Shown: positions 1 to 7,756, counted from the stretch's first letter. The stretch: 12,792 nucleotides of DNA from Anaerolineaceae bacterium UBA700 (GCA_002298885.1 DBMK01000064.1:11553-24344), one strand, 5' to 3'. Notes: generated by a model from the letters alone, not told the origin. Made by a program: numbers and translations.

Positions 1-11
1 TTTGTTTTTCT

Positions 12-51
12 CCCCTCTCCCAGAACGGTGAAACACGTTCTGGGAGAGGGG
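12..51. repeat. REP-like palindromic hairpin with CT/GA-rich arms
   Basis: The left arm (12-27) and right arm (36-51) are perfect 16-bp reverse complements around an 8-nt loop. The right arm continues as GCCGGGGGTGAGG. The GGGAGAGGG-CCGGGGGTGAGG pattern resembles dispersed intergenic palindromes found in many bacterial genomes. It lies downstream of the FG-GAP gene stop, but no T-run follows it on the minus strand (A-rich sequence follows), so I call it a repeat and not a standard terminator. On the plus strand the T-run comes before the hairpin, not after it. Confidence 0.75.
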
Positions 52-116
52 CCGGGGGTGAGGCTAGTAGGCCTGCCTGGACGCTGATTACCCTTTTAAG
101 TTTTCAAAAACCATTT

Positions 117-150
117 GTCGTTACTCGCCCACGAGTAACGACTAAAGTCG
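117..150. repeat. Nested palindrome GTCGTTACTCG / CGAGTAACGAC plus CGACTAAAGTCG
   Basis: Positions 117-127 and 132-142 are perfect 11-bp reverse complements around the 4-nt loop CCCA. The right arm runs into a second palindrome, CGACT-AA-AGTCG (139-150), so two alternative hairpins share bases. A related CACGAGT word recurs near 170-177 on the other strand. This looks like a copy, partly degraded, of a dispersed intergenic palindrome. On the minus strand the 11-bp stem is followed a few bases later by TGGTTTTTG, so it may also end transcription of the operon to its right. Confidence 0.65.
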
Positions 151-193
151 TCACTACGATTTGTAACTTCACTCGTGGAGTCTCTTCAGGAAT

Positions 194-1624
194 TTATTTC
201 GGCAACGTGAAAATAAACGCGTCTCCTCCGCCAAGCTCGCCGGGGGAGCCGAGCACGAGCTTATCGCCGCTCATGGCCACCGTGCGGCGCATGAAATCGT
301 CACCGACCTGCGGGCCGGGCGTGATCCTGTAACGATAGGCCCAGCCCGAACCCTGGCGCTCGAAGACGTAGGCTGCATTGGAAAAGGTCGAGACCACGCC
401 CAGGCGGCTGCCTTCAAAATCCACAAAAGCGCCGAAGAAAGCCGCTCCGGTTGCCGGAGCGGTCGTAGGGACCTGCATGGCTTGAGACATGAGCCTGTCT
501 AGTGACCCGGACACACTGTCTCGAGGGGAAAGACTGAGCTCGGATTGCGGCGCCCATCCCCAATCCGAACGCGTGTAGATGACAACCGACCCGGTGTCAC
601 GCCCGGATCCGGGAAAACCCGGCTTGCCCACAGCCAGCAGGTCCGCTTTGCCGGCTGCGCCTCCCAGGGCGAGGGGGATCCCGAACGGGCCTGAATTGTA
701 CATACGATAGAGGGAGGCTTCTTGAGGAGTCGTACGGAAAGTCTCTTTCCAGCTTTCGCCTGCCCGCTCGTAAAGCACTACGGTCCCAGAGCACTTGAGC
801 GAGGCGATCTGCGCCAGCTCGTTGTTTTCGTCCGCAGGCTTTGCCTGGATCACCGTACTGACGGCTAGCGTGTCCCCGTAAAGGTCGATAAGGACTTCGT
901 AAGGCTCGCCGCCCGCCGCGGGCGGAACGGGCACTGGCTCCATTTCGCTCCAGCCGGCATTCCCGTGTTGAAAGACTGCAACGCTTCCGGCCTGCGGGTA
1001 ACCGGACAAGGCCAATAAATCGCCATCCAGAACGAGGCTGCGCCCGTATTTTGCACCGAGTTTCGCCTTAGCAGGGGTCAGCTTTGCCGTCTGCACCCAG
1101 GCGCGGTCCTGGTACTCGAAGACGTATACCGCCCCGGTATTGTCGCCGCGATTAATGTCATCAGCCCCGGGCGCGCCCACGGCGATTCGATTGCCATCAA
1201 TCGCAACCGATTCGCCGAAGAACTGGTCGAACTGGAAGCCGTCGTCCCGATCGCTTGCAATCAGGGTGGCATCCAATTTCCAATCCCCGGCAGGAGCCTT
1301 GCGGTAGACGTAAGCCGCCCCGGTACCCTCGCCGGGCGGCCGGTTCCAGATCGGCGCGCCGGAGATGAGCACGTCTCCATCGATGTCGATCGAAGCGGCA
1401 AAGTAGTCCAACCAATGCGCATGAGTCGGGTCGTCTTCGACATGGATGGTCAACGTGGTGAAGGTGTTGATCTGTTCACCCGGCATATCGAAGACCTGGG
1501 GGACTGGAGTTGCCTGCGATGCAGGGTTCGCACAGGCTACGAGCAGCACGAGCATGGATGCCATGAGGACCATGCGCTTGATATTTCCAGGTGAGCAGAA
1601 AAAAGATATGGTTTTTTTATTCAT
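194..1624 (-). CDS. FG-GAP seven-blade beta-propeller lipoprotein
   Basis: This is a predicted surface lipoprotein of about 476 residues. A hydrophobic signal ends in LLVAC (lipid-accepting Cys31 from the ATG at 1624), followed by a short linker. About seven integrin-like FG-GAP repeats then fill the protein, with cores such as FFGESVAIDGNRIAVGAPG and KYGRSLVLDGDLLALSG. Most pair with a GxxYVY/F strand and a downstream Trp. FG-GAP propellers usually mediate adhesion or ligand binding, often with calcium; the ligand here is unknown. It is the last gene of the sigma/anti-sigma operon, with only 17 nt separating the anti-sigma stop from this ATG. An in-frame TTG at 1633 has a better-spaced GAGGA and may be the true start. 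A longer TTG start at 1663 would overlap the upstream gene and lacks a ribosome binding site. I see no catalytic motif. Confidence 0.85.
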   Translation of the reverse strand: MNKKTISFFCSPGNIKRMVLMASMLVLLVACANPASQATPVPQVFDMPGEQINTFTTLTIHVEDDPTHAHWLDYFAASIDIDGDVLISGAPIWNRPPGEGTGAAYVYRKAPAGDWKLDATLIASDRDDGFQFDQFFGESVAIDGNRIAVGAPGADDINRGDNTGAVYVFEYQDRAWVQTAKLTPAKAKLGAKYGRSLVLDGDLLALSGYPQAGSVAVFQHGNAGWSEMEPVPVPPAAGGEPYEVLIDLYGDTLAVSTVIQAKPADENNELAQIASLKCSGTVVLYERAGESWKETFRTTPQEASLYRMYNSGPFGIPLALGGAAGKADLLAVGKPGFPGSGRDTGSVVIYTRSDWGWAPQSELSLSPRDSVSGSLDRLMSQAMQVPTTAPATGAAFFGAFVDFEGSRLGVVSTFSNAAYVFERQGSGWAYRYRITPGPQVGDDFMRRTVAMSGDKLVLGSPGELGGGDAFIFTLPK

Positions 1625-1641
1625 TGATATCAATGCATTCC

Positions 1642-3387
1642 TCATTTTTCCAATGATAACCAATATAGCAGGCTGCCCTGGCTCTGGCCATCTTTATCGG
1701 GATTCAATGAAACGGTGGCAATCACGGCGCGTCCATCCGGCGATGGCGAGAGGATGGAGCCGGCGGCAGGGTCCTCGGCCCCTTCCAGCTGCCAGAAAGC
1801 CTGCGTATCTCCACCGGGCAGACCCACGAGCGAAATCCCCTGGGAGGACGCAAATATCAGGTCCTTGCCGCCGGGGACCAGGGCGCTAATTAATCGGGAG
1901 TCTTTGCGAGGCAAGTGCCCGCCGACTTGAAAGTGCACCCGCGGCTGCTGCGGCCCATCCAACCACAGGAGGTCAAAATCGTCGTTTAGGCCCGGCGTAT
2001 CCATCCAAAGGTCCAAAGGCATCTTCTGGCCGCCGGGAAGGATCAATAAGCCGTGCAAGTCACCGGCCAGCTTTTCGACTTTACCGCTTTCACCATGGTA
2101 TACGTAGATCGACTGGTCGCCCGACTTGTTAATGTGGGCCACGATGTGATAACTACCGTCCGCCGGCGAATAGAATACGCCCATCATCGCCATTTCATCG
2201 GGGTAGGTCAGGCTGAGACTGAACAGATCGGGCATGACGCGCACCTGTTTTGGCGGGTCTGTTGAGAGGTCCAGCATCAGCGGACCGCTAGCCCCCATAT
2301 CCCAGATGAACGGCCGCTCGGGCCCCAGCCACTCGACCATCAGCGCGCAGCCCTGGCTGCCGGCATCAACCTCGGCAGAACGTGTTTTCTGGCCACTGAC
2401 CAGGTCGACCACATCCAGGCGGCACAACCCGGGTTTATCCGCAACCTGCTGGAACACTGAAAGCCGGTTCCCTCCGGGCACAATGGCGAAATTTGCGCTG
2501 CCATCCACAGCCGGCAGAGGGTCCGCAAGTGCGCGGCCCTGCAAAGTGGCCGGATCCAGGATCCAATAATCGGCTGTCCCTTCCAGCAGCAGCGGGCCCT
2601 GGATGACCAGCTCGGAGTAGTTGAACGGCAGGGCAATCCGCTTCAGCGGCTCAAAAAAGCGGTCGCTGAGATCCTGGGATTGCGCCTGGCAGGGCGTGAA
2701 CAGATGCGCCTGACCTTTGTTATCGATGAACAAAAGCCGCCGGCTGTCCAGCCAGGCGTAACTCTGAAAACCCTGCGGACCGAGAAATGTCTCGGATGGC
2801 TGGCAGTCCTCGCCGGTGGCAGCCGAGATGAAATGCAGACCGGTCGTGCGCCAATCGCCGCCGGGCGCCGGTTTTTCTAGCAGCGGGACGAAGAAATAGG
2901 CTCCGTCCGGCGACCAACTGCCCCTGCCCGCCGGCTCGCCCTGCAGCAAGGGCGGGACGGGGATTTTGCCGTCCGCCTGCACGGTGGGTGAAGGCTCGGC
3001 CGTCGGGATTGCTGCGGTTGGGGTCGGGCCGGCGGGCGGCATCACGGCCGGAACGGGGCGCAGAGAAGAAACGATTAACTCGAACAGCACCAGCGCCAGC
3101 AGGGCAACCATCACCCAAACTACAACAGGGACCGGCTGGGCCGCTCGTTGCATCCAATTGTGGACGCGAACCCGGCGTAGAACCCTGTCAATCGCAACCG
3201 GCGCAGGCGCTGCCTGCCAGCGCCCACTCGCCCCGGCGTGCAATCCCCTGTAGATAGCCTGGTCGGCCCGGCAATCCGCGCAGCCCTGGAGGTGCGCCTG
3301 CAGCTCGGCGCGCTGGCCCGGATCGAGCGGGCGCCCATCCTGTTCAAGCAGATACAGGCTGAAGAACCGCAGATGATTATCGCTCAT
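1642..3387 (-). CDS. Membrane anti-sigma factor with zinc finger and extracytoplasmic beta-propeller
   Basis: About 581 residues. The N-terminal 80 form a cytoplasmic zinc-binding anti-sigma domain with the H-x3-C-x2-C motif (H32, C36, C39), which in this family holds the ECF sigma factor. One transmembrane helix lies at about 87-108 (PVVVWVMVALLALVLFELIV). A Pro/Thr-rich linker (about 110-145) follows, then about 430 residues of TolB/WD-like strands with motifs such as SWSPDGAYFFVPL, VPGGNRLSVFQ and PSPDGRAVI, suggesting an external propeller that could act as sensor. The ATG at 3387 is chosen because GAGGGG lies 5 nt upstream and because it overlaps the sigma stop as ATGA, which suggests translational coupling. 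A GTG at 3405 would extend it by 6 codons. The activating signal cannot be read from sequence. Confidence 0.88.
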   Translation of the reverse strand: MSDNHLRFFSLYLLEQDGRPLDPGQRAELQAHLQGCADCRADQAIYRGLHAGASGRWQAAPAPVAIDRVLRRVRVHNWMQRAAQPVPVVVWVMVALLALVLFELIVSSLRPVPAVMPPAGPTPTAAIPTAEPSPTVQADGKIPVPPLLQGEPAGRGSWSPDGAYFFVPLLEKPAPGGDWRTTGLHFISAATGEDCQPSETFLGPQGFQSYAWLDSRRLLFIDNKGQAHLFTPCQAQSQDLSDRFFEPLKRIALPFNYSELVIQGPLLLEGTADYWILDPATLQGRALADPLPAVDGSANFAIVPGGNRLSVFQQVADKPGLCRLDVVDLVSGQKTRSAEVDAGSQGCALMVEWLGPERPFIWDMGASGPLMLDLSTDPPKQVRVMPDLFSLSLTYPDEMAMMGVFYSPADGSYHIVAHINKSGDQSIYVYHGESGKVEKLAGDLHGLLILPGGQKMPLDLWMDTPGLNDDFDLLWLDGPQQPRVHFQVGGHLPRKDSRLISALVPGGKDLIFASSQGISLVGLPGGDTQAFWQLEGAEDPAAGSILSPSPDGRAVIATVSLNPDKDGQSQGSLLYWLSLEK

Positions 3388-3953
3388 GGCTGCCCCTCGT
3401 CCCACAAAGCGGCATATCCCGGCAGCTGCCTGATCTGGAGGCGCAGGCGGGCGAAAGCATCGTACAGGCGCGTGTAAACTGTCTTTTCATTTACGTCCAA
3501 TAATTGGCTGATTTCTGCAATCGTCATGTCGTGGGCCAGGCGCAGCACCACCACCAGGCGGTGCTTCTCATCCATATGATCCACCAGATCCCACAGCTCA
3601 TCCCGGGTTTCATCCTGTACCACCTGGGTCTCGGCACCGGATTGGTGCGGGGCCAGGCGAATGAGCCTCTCCCAGGCATTTTGCAGGGTGCGGCGGGCAG
3701 CGCGTCTGCGCAGCGCCATGCGGCAGGTATTCACGGTAATCTTCAGCAGCCAGGCCCTGAAGTTCGTTCCTACCTGGTAACGGCGCAGGGCAGCAGCCGC
3801 CTGTACGAAGGTATCCTGGGTCGCATCCTGGGCATCCGCCGGGTCGTTTAGAATAGAAAGCGCCAATCGATAGACTGGCGCGCTGTATTCGGCCACCATG
3901 GCCTCCACCACTGCCGGATCATTGACCCCTCGGTCGCCAATAAGACGATCCAT
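3384..3953 (-). CDS. ECF-family RNA polymerase sigma factor
   Basis: A sigma-70 of the extracytoplasmic-function type, about 189 residues, the usual length. Region 2 covers roughly residues 20-90, with YRLALSILNDPADAQDATQD and the promoter-melting segment FRAWLLKITVNTCRMALRRR. Region 4, a helix-turn-helix, covers about 125-178 (TIAEISQLLDVNEKTVYTRL). No extra C-terminal domain is present. It redirects RNA polymerase to a small regulon, probably including its own operon. The next gene, overlapping by 4 nt (ATGA), encodes its likely membrane anti-sigma partner. The ATG at 3953 is preferred because AGGGG lies just upstream. ATGs at 3968 and 3974 have no ribosome binding site, and the one at 3974 sits only a few bases from an AT-rich possible -10. 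Confidence 0.93.
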   Translation of the reverse strand: MDRLIGDRGVNDPAVVEAMVAEYSAPVYRLALSILNDPADAQDATQDTFVQAAAALRRYQVGTNFRAWLLKITVNTCRMALRRRAARRTLQNAWERLIRLAPHQSGAETQVVQDETRDELWDLVDHMDEKHRLVVVLRLAHDMTIAEISQLLDVNEKTVYTRLYDAFARLRLQIRQLPGYAALWDEGQP

Positions 3954-3974
3954 ACCGCCCCTGATCATGTCCAT

Positions 3975-3990
3975 TCTATAATATATAATG
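3975..3990. promoter_or_regulatory. AT-rich divergent promoter zone between sigma operon and exonuclease gene
   Basis: This run of T and A holds two perfect TATAAT hexamers on the plus strand (3977-3982 and 3984-3989) and TATATT/TATTAT words on the minus strand. It lies between the divergent sigma factor and exonuclease starts. The plus-strand boxes would give the exonuclease a leader of about 45 nt. The minus-strand box would place the start of transcription close to the sigma-factor ATG codons. I see no good -35 in either direction, so the exact promoters are uncertain. An ECF-type promoter for autoregulation could not be recognised. Confidence 0.35.
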
Positions 3991-4041
3991 CAGTTGGTAG
4001 GTAAAATTCTTGCTTTTTGCTAATTTGATTATAGGGCGAAT

Positions 4042-4917
4042 ATGAAGCTACATCTAGTGGATGGTACGTACGAGCTGTTCCGCAGCTTTTTTGGGGCGCC
4101 TCCCAAGAAAGCACCGGATGGACAAGAAGTTGGCGCTACGCTGGGACTGTTGCGCAGCCTGTTGATGTTATTGGACGGAGGAGAGGTAACCCACGTGGCC
4201 TGCGCCTTCGACCACGTGATCGAGTCCTTCCGCAACGATCTCTACCCTGGCTACAAAACTGGGGCCGGCGTCGATCCGGCGCTGCTCGCCCAGTTCCCGC
4301 TGGCCGAAGAAGCCGTGGCCGCATTGGGGATCATCGTTTGGCCGATGGTAGAGTTTGAGGCGGACGATGCGCTGGCATCGGCCTCCGGGCGCTTCAAGGA
4401 TGAAGACGGCGTCGAACAGGTCGTTATCTGCTCGCCGGACAAGGACCTTGCTCAATTAGTTTCCGGCAGGCGGATCGTGTGCTGGGATCGCAGGCGCGAC
4501 ATCGTCCTCGACGAGGCCGGCGTGAAGGAAAAGTTCGGGGTGAGTCCCGAATCCATCCCGGATTACCTGGCCCTGGTGGGCGATTCCGCCGACGGCTACC
4601 CCGGCATCTCGGGATGGGGAGCTAAATCCGCGGCTGCCGTGCTGTCACGCTACCCCCATCTCGAAGCCATCCCGGACGATCCAGAAGCATTCGGGCTGGG
4701 CTCAAGCCGCGGCGCCCGGCTGGCCGAGAGCCTGGCCCTACGCCGCGCCGATGCGCTGCTCTTCCGCCAATTGGCCACTCTGCGCCTGGACGTTCCGCTC
4801 CACGAAAAGCTGGCCGACCTGGAGTGGCGCGGCGCTTTTGAGCGCCTGAAGGACGTTTGCCGCAGGATGGGTGACCAGGGGATCCCCAGACGAATTACTC
4901 GCTGGCGCCAGGATTAG
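4042..4917 (+). CDS. Stand-alone 5'-3' exonuclease / flap endonuclease (Pol I N-terminal domain family)
   Basis: 291 residues, matching the 5' nuclease domain of DNA polymerase I without the polymerase. This family removes RNA primers and cuts 5' flaps using divalent metal ions. The acidic metal ligands are all present: D7 (LVDGTYELF), D57 (AFDH), E106/D108/D109 (FEADDALAS), D133/D135 (SPDKDLAQL) and D181/D184 (GDSADGYPG). The helix-hairpin-helix DNA-binding loop follows at about 186-197 (GISGWGAKSAAA). The usual DN after GDSS is DG here, but the Asp is kept. An AGGG lies upstream of the ATG. It may back up Pol I in replication and repair. The stop codon overlaps that of the convergent uup gene by 4 nt. 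Confidence 0.92.
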   Translation: MKLHLVDGTYELFRSFFGAPPKKAPDGQEVGATLGLLRSLLMLLDGGEVTHVACAFDHVIESFRNDLYPGYKTGAGVDPALLAQFPLAEEAVAALGIIVWPMVEFEADDALASASGRFKDEDGVEQVVICSPDKDLAQLVSGRRIVCWDRRRDIVLDEAGVKEKFGVSPESIPDYLALVGDSADGYPGISGWGAKSAAAVLSRYPHLEAIPDDPEAFGLGSSRGARLAESLALRRADALLFRQLATLRLDVPLHEKLADLEWRGAFERLKDVCRRMGDQGIPRRITRWRQD

Positions 4918-6752
4918 CGCTCAGACTGGTTTTCAAGTTCCTCCCAGCGCCGGTAAGCCTCTGCAAGTTCTTCCTCCAGCTCTTTGAGGTGGCTGACGAC
5001 GCCGGCGATCTCGGTGCTGTCGCGCTGGTAGAAGGCCGGGTCGGCCATTGAGGCGCTTAAGCGGTGCTGCTCCGCTTCCAGGGCCTCGATGCGGCTCGGA
5101 AGCTCGGTTAGTTCCTGGCGCTGCGCTTCCAGCGCGCGCTGCTCCTTGTAGGAAAGGCGCCGCGGACTCTCCACAGGCGGCCGCGGTGTGCTCGGGACAG
5201 AGGCTGCCTTTTTTGGCGCTTTCGGCTCGAACCGCGTCGCAGCATCCTCCTGGCTCTGGCGCAGCCAATCGTCGTAACCGCCGACGAATTCCCGGGCGCT
5301 GCCCGCCCCATCCAACACGATGGTGCTGGTGACCAGGTTGTTTAGAAAGGCCCGGTCGTGGCTTACCAGCAGGAGCGTCCCGGTATATGCCAGGAGCATG
5401 TCTTCCAGGATTTCAAGCGTCTCGATATCCAGGTCATTGGTCGGCTCGTCCATTACCAGCAGGTTGGCGGGGTGGGCAAACAGGCGCGCCAGCAGCAGCC
5501 GGTTGCGCTCGCCCCCCGACAGGGCGCTGATCGGAGCCTGGACCCGGTCGGAAGAGAATAGGAAGTCTTCCAGGTAGCCGATCAAATTGCGCGATTTACC
5601 GTTGACCGTGATCGTATCTCGCCCCTCGCCCACGTTATCCAGCACGGAGCGTTTTTCATCCAACTGCGAGCGTAACTGGTCGAAGTAGGCCACCTCCAGG
5701 TTGGTGCCGTGGCGTACTTCACCTTCCAATGGATCCAGTTCGCCCATCAGCACCCGCAGCAGGGTGGTCTTGCCCGAGCCGTTCGGCCCGATGATGCCAA
5801 CCTTATCGCCACGGCGGATCGTAATCGAAAAATCATGGACGATTTCCCGCTCGCCAAAAGCAAAGCGGATCTTCTCGGCTTCGATCACCAGGCGCCCCGA
5901 CCGGCGTTCTTCCTGGATCTGCATCCGTACCCTACCGGGCTGCTCGCGGCGCTCCTGGCGGATTTCACGCAGGCGTTTCAGAGCGCGCACCCGGCCTTCG
6001 TTGCGGGTGCGCCGGGCTTCAATCCCTTTGCGAATCCACTGCTCTTCCTGGGCTAATTTCTTATCGAAGAGGGCGTTCTGCTCCTGTTCGGCATTCAGCA
6101 TAGCCTCTTTGCGCTGCAGAAATGTGGCGTAACTGCAGTTCCAATCGAACAGGCGCCCACGGTCCAGCTCGACGATGCGCGAGCTCAGCCTCTGCAGGAA
6201 AACCCGGTCGTGGGTTACAAAGAGCAGCGTCCCACCCCAGCGCGCCAGAAAATCCTCCAGCCAACCAATTGCGGCGATATCCAGATGATTTGTGGGCTCG
6301 TCCAGCAGGAGGAGGTCGGGATTGCGCACCAGGGCGCGTCCCAGCAGCACACGCCGTTTCATCCCTGCCGAAAGAAACTCGAAAGGCGCGTGTGGATCGA
6401 GCTGCATGCGCGAGATGGTTTGATCGACCTGCAACTGATCCTGCCAGTGATCCTCGCTGTGCGGCGCTGATTCCTGCGCCAGGCCCGAAGCGACAACCGT
6501 GTAAACTGCGCCGGCCAGCCCCTGGGGCACTTCCTGGGGCAGATACGCAGAGCGCAAATTCTGCTGCCGGGACAGGCTGCCGCTTTCGGGTTTCAGGTCG
6601 CCGTTGATCAGCTTCAACAGGGTGGATTTCCCCATCCCATTGCGCCCCAACAGCCCGACCATCTCGCCCCGTTCGATCTGTAAATTGACCTTTTCCAGCA
6701 GGAGAGGCCCGCCAAACCCCAGGCTCACCTCCTGTAAGCTGATTAATGCCAT
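4914..6752 (-). CDS. uup: ABC-F ATPase, Uup type
   Basis: 612 residues with two ABC ATPase cassettes and no membrane segments, so a soluble ABC-F protein and not a transporter. Cassette 1 has Walker A GRNGMGKS (36-43), signature LSAGMKRR (127-134) and Walker B LLLLDEPTNH (147-156). Cassette 2 has GPNGSGKT (322-329), LSGGERNR (411-418) and LLVMDEPTND (431-440). The linker has the Uup-like segment WIRKGIEARRTRNEGRVRAL (239-258). A C-terminal coiled coil (about 530-605, starting LSYKEQRALEAQ) completes the Uup layout. ABC-F proteins act on ribosomes; Uup is also linked to DNA-structure binding and transposon excision in E. coli. The first signature has Ala where Gly is usual (LSAG for LSGG). It starts 32 nt after the LLM oxidoreductase stop, suggesting cotranscription. 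Confidence 0.93.
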   Translation of the reverse strand: MALISLQEVSLGFGGPLLLEKVNLQIERGEMVGLLGRNGMGKSTLLKLINGDLKPESGSLSRQQNLRSAYLPQEVPQGLAGAVYTVVASGLAQESAPHSEDHWQDQLQVDQTISRMQLDPHAPFEFLSAGMKRRVLLGRALVRNPDLLLLDEPTNHLDIAAIGWLEDFLARWGGTLLFVTHDRVFLQRLSSRIVELDRGRLFDWNCSYATFLQRKEAMLNAEQEQNALFDKKLAQEEQWIRKGIEARRTRNEGRVRALKRLREIRQERREQPGRVRMQIQEERRSGRLVIEAEKIRFAFGEREIVHDFSITIRRGDKVGIIGPNGSGKTTLLRVLMGELDPLEGEVRHGTNLEVAYFDQLRSQLDEKRSVLDNVGEGRDTITVNGKSRNLIGYLEDFLFSSDRVQAPISALSGGERNRLLLARLFAHPANLLVMDEPTNDLDIETLEILEDMLLAYTGTLLLVSHDRAFLNNLVTSTIVLDGAGSAREFVGGYDDWLRQSQEDAATRFEPKAPKKAASVPSTPRPPVESPRRLSYKEQRALEAQRQELTELPSRIEALEAEQHRLSASMADPAFYQRDSTEIAGVVSHLKELEEELAEAYRRWEELENQSER

Positions 6753-6784
6753 ATCCGTGCTCTTCCTTAGTGGAAGGTAATATA

Positions 6785-7750
6785 CTATGCTTTCGACGAT
6801 CCTGGAATAAGCGGAGCCACTTCCTTTATATAAAGCTCCACCATGTTCATATCATATGGAGCCTGCAGGCTCAACATGAAATGTTCGACGCCAAGCTCCG
6901 CGTAAGCCTTTAACCGCTCGGCTGCCTGCTGCGGCGTTCCGATCAGGACTCGGCCTTCCAGGTCGGCCAGGGTGGTGTTCCACTGGTGGGCCAGGCTTGC
7001 AGCCCGCCGCAGCACTTCGCCTTCGTCTTCGGCGATGATGGCTGAAAAATGGATCATCTTGCGGACCGTGGCCGGATCGCGCCCGGCGCGCCGGCAGTGC
7101 TCGGCCAGTACAGCCAGCTTGTGCCGGTATACGTCCAGCGGCAGCATATCCATGTCCCAGCCGTCGGCGCGTTGGGCAACGATACGCAGGGTCACTTTCT
7201 CGCCCTGGCCGCCGACCCAAATCGTGGGCGTTGGCTGCTGGACCGGTTTCGGCTCACAGCGGGCCTGGCTGAGAGAATAATACTTACCGGAAAAATCGCT
7301 GGTTGCGTACGTCCACAACGCCCGGATCACCTGGATGGCCTCGTCGAGGCGGGCCAGGCGCTCGCCCGTGGGCGGGAAAGGCATCCCGTAGGCCCGGGCT
7401 TCGCCCTCGAACCAACCGGCCCCGATCCCCAGCTCGAGCCGCCCGCCAGTCACCACGTCCAGCGCTGCGCCCATCTTCGCCAGCACAGCCGGATGGCGGT
7501 AGACCACGCTGGTCACCAGGCAGCCGGCGTGCAGCCGCCTTGTCTGGACTGCCAGGGCGGTTAGAAGCGTCCAACCCTCGAAACACGGCCCAGCCGGGTC
7601 GCCGGAAATTGGCATGAAGTGATCGAACAGCCAGGCCGAATCGTAACCCAGGGCGTCGGCGCGCTGCCATAACTGCAATAGCTCGCCGTAGGTAACCTGG
7701 TGCGGCGAGCTTTGGATTCCCCATTGGATAGGCCGGATGTTGGTTGACAT
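6785..7750 (-). CDS. LLM-class F420-dependent oxidoreductase
   Basis: 321 residues of the luciferase-like TIM-barrel family that uses reduced coenzyme F420, or less often flavin. Visible family features are WGIQSSP (10-16), the SAWLFDHF strand (38-45), and the long block HPAVLAKMGAALDVVTGGRL followed by ELGIGAGWFEGEARAYG (86-122) next to the cofactor site. PTPTIWVGGQGEK (173-185) is the typical later strand. The substrate cannot be told from sequence; relatives act on diverse alcohols, alkenes or nitro compounds. The N terminus MSTNIRPIQWGIQ is normal for the family. No ribosome binding site precedes the ATG. Instead TATAAT ends 6 nt upstream, so the mRNA may be leaderless. It is probably the first gene of a two-gene operon with uup. 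Confidence 0.92.
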   Translation of the reverse strand: MSTNIRPIQWGIQSSPHQVTYGELLQLWQRADALGYDSAWLFDHFMPISGDPAGPCFEGWTLLTALAVQTRRLHAGCLVTSVVYRHPAVLAKMGAALDVVTGGRLELGIGAGWFEGEARAYGMPFPPTGERLARLDEAIQVIRALWTYATSDFSGKYYSLSQARCEPKPVQQPTPTIWVGGQGEKVTLRIVAQRADGWDMDMLPLDVYRHKLAVLAEHCRRAGRDPATVRKMIHFSAIIAEDEGEVLRRAASLAHQWNTTLADLEGRVLIGTPQQAAERLKAYAELGVEHFMLSLQAPYDMNMVELYIKEVAPLIPGSSKA

Positions 7751-7756
7751 GGATAG

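Noticed and set aside
12..51. Hairpin as terminator of the sigma operon
   Set aside because: On the minus strand the stem is followed by A-rich sequence and not a T-run, so it was classed as a repeat.
1446..1889. Open frame of 147 codons on the plus strand spanning the FG-GAP/anti-sigma junction
   Set aside because: It is antisense to two well-supported genes and has no recognisable protein features or ribosome binding site.
6122..6607. Open frame of 161 codons on the plus strand inside uup
   Set aside because: A shadow of GC-rich coding sequence on the other strand; composition is Arg/Pro/Ala-rich with no domain.
7049..7564. Open frame of 171 codons antisense to the LLM oxidoreductase
   Set aside because: Lies fully inside a strongly supported gene and shows no family features.
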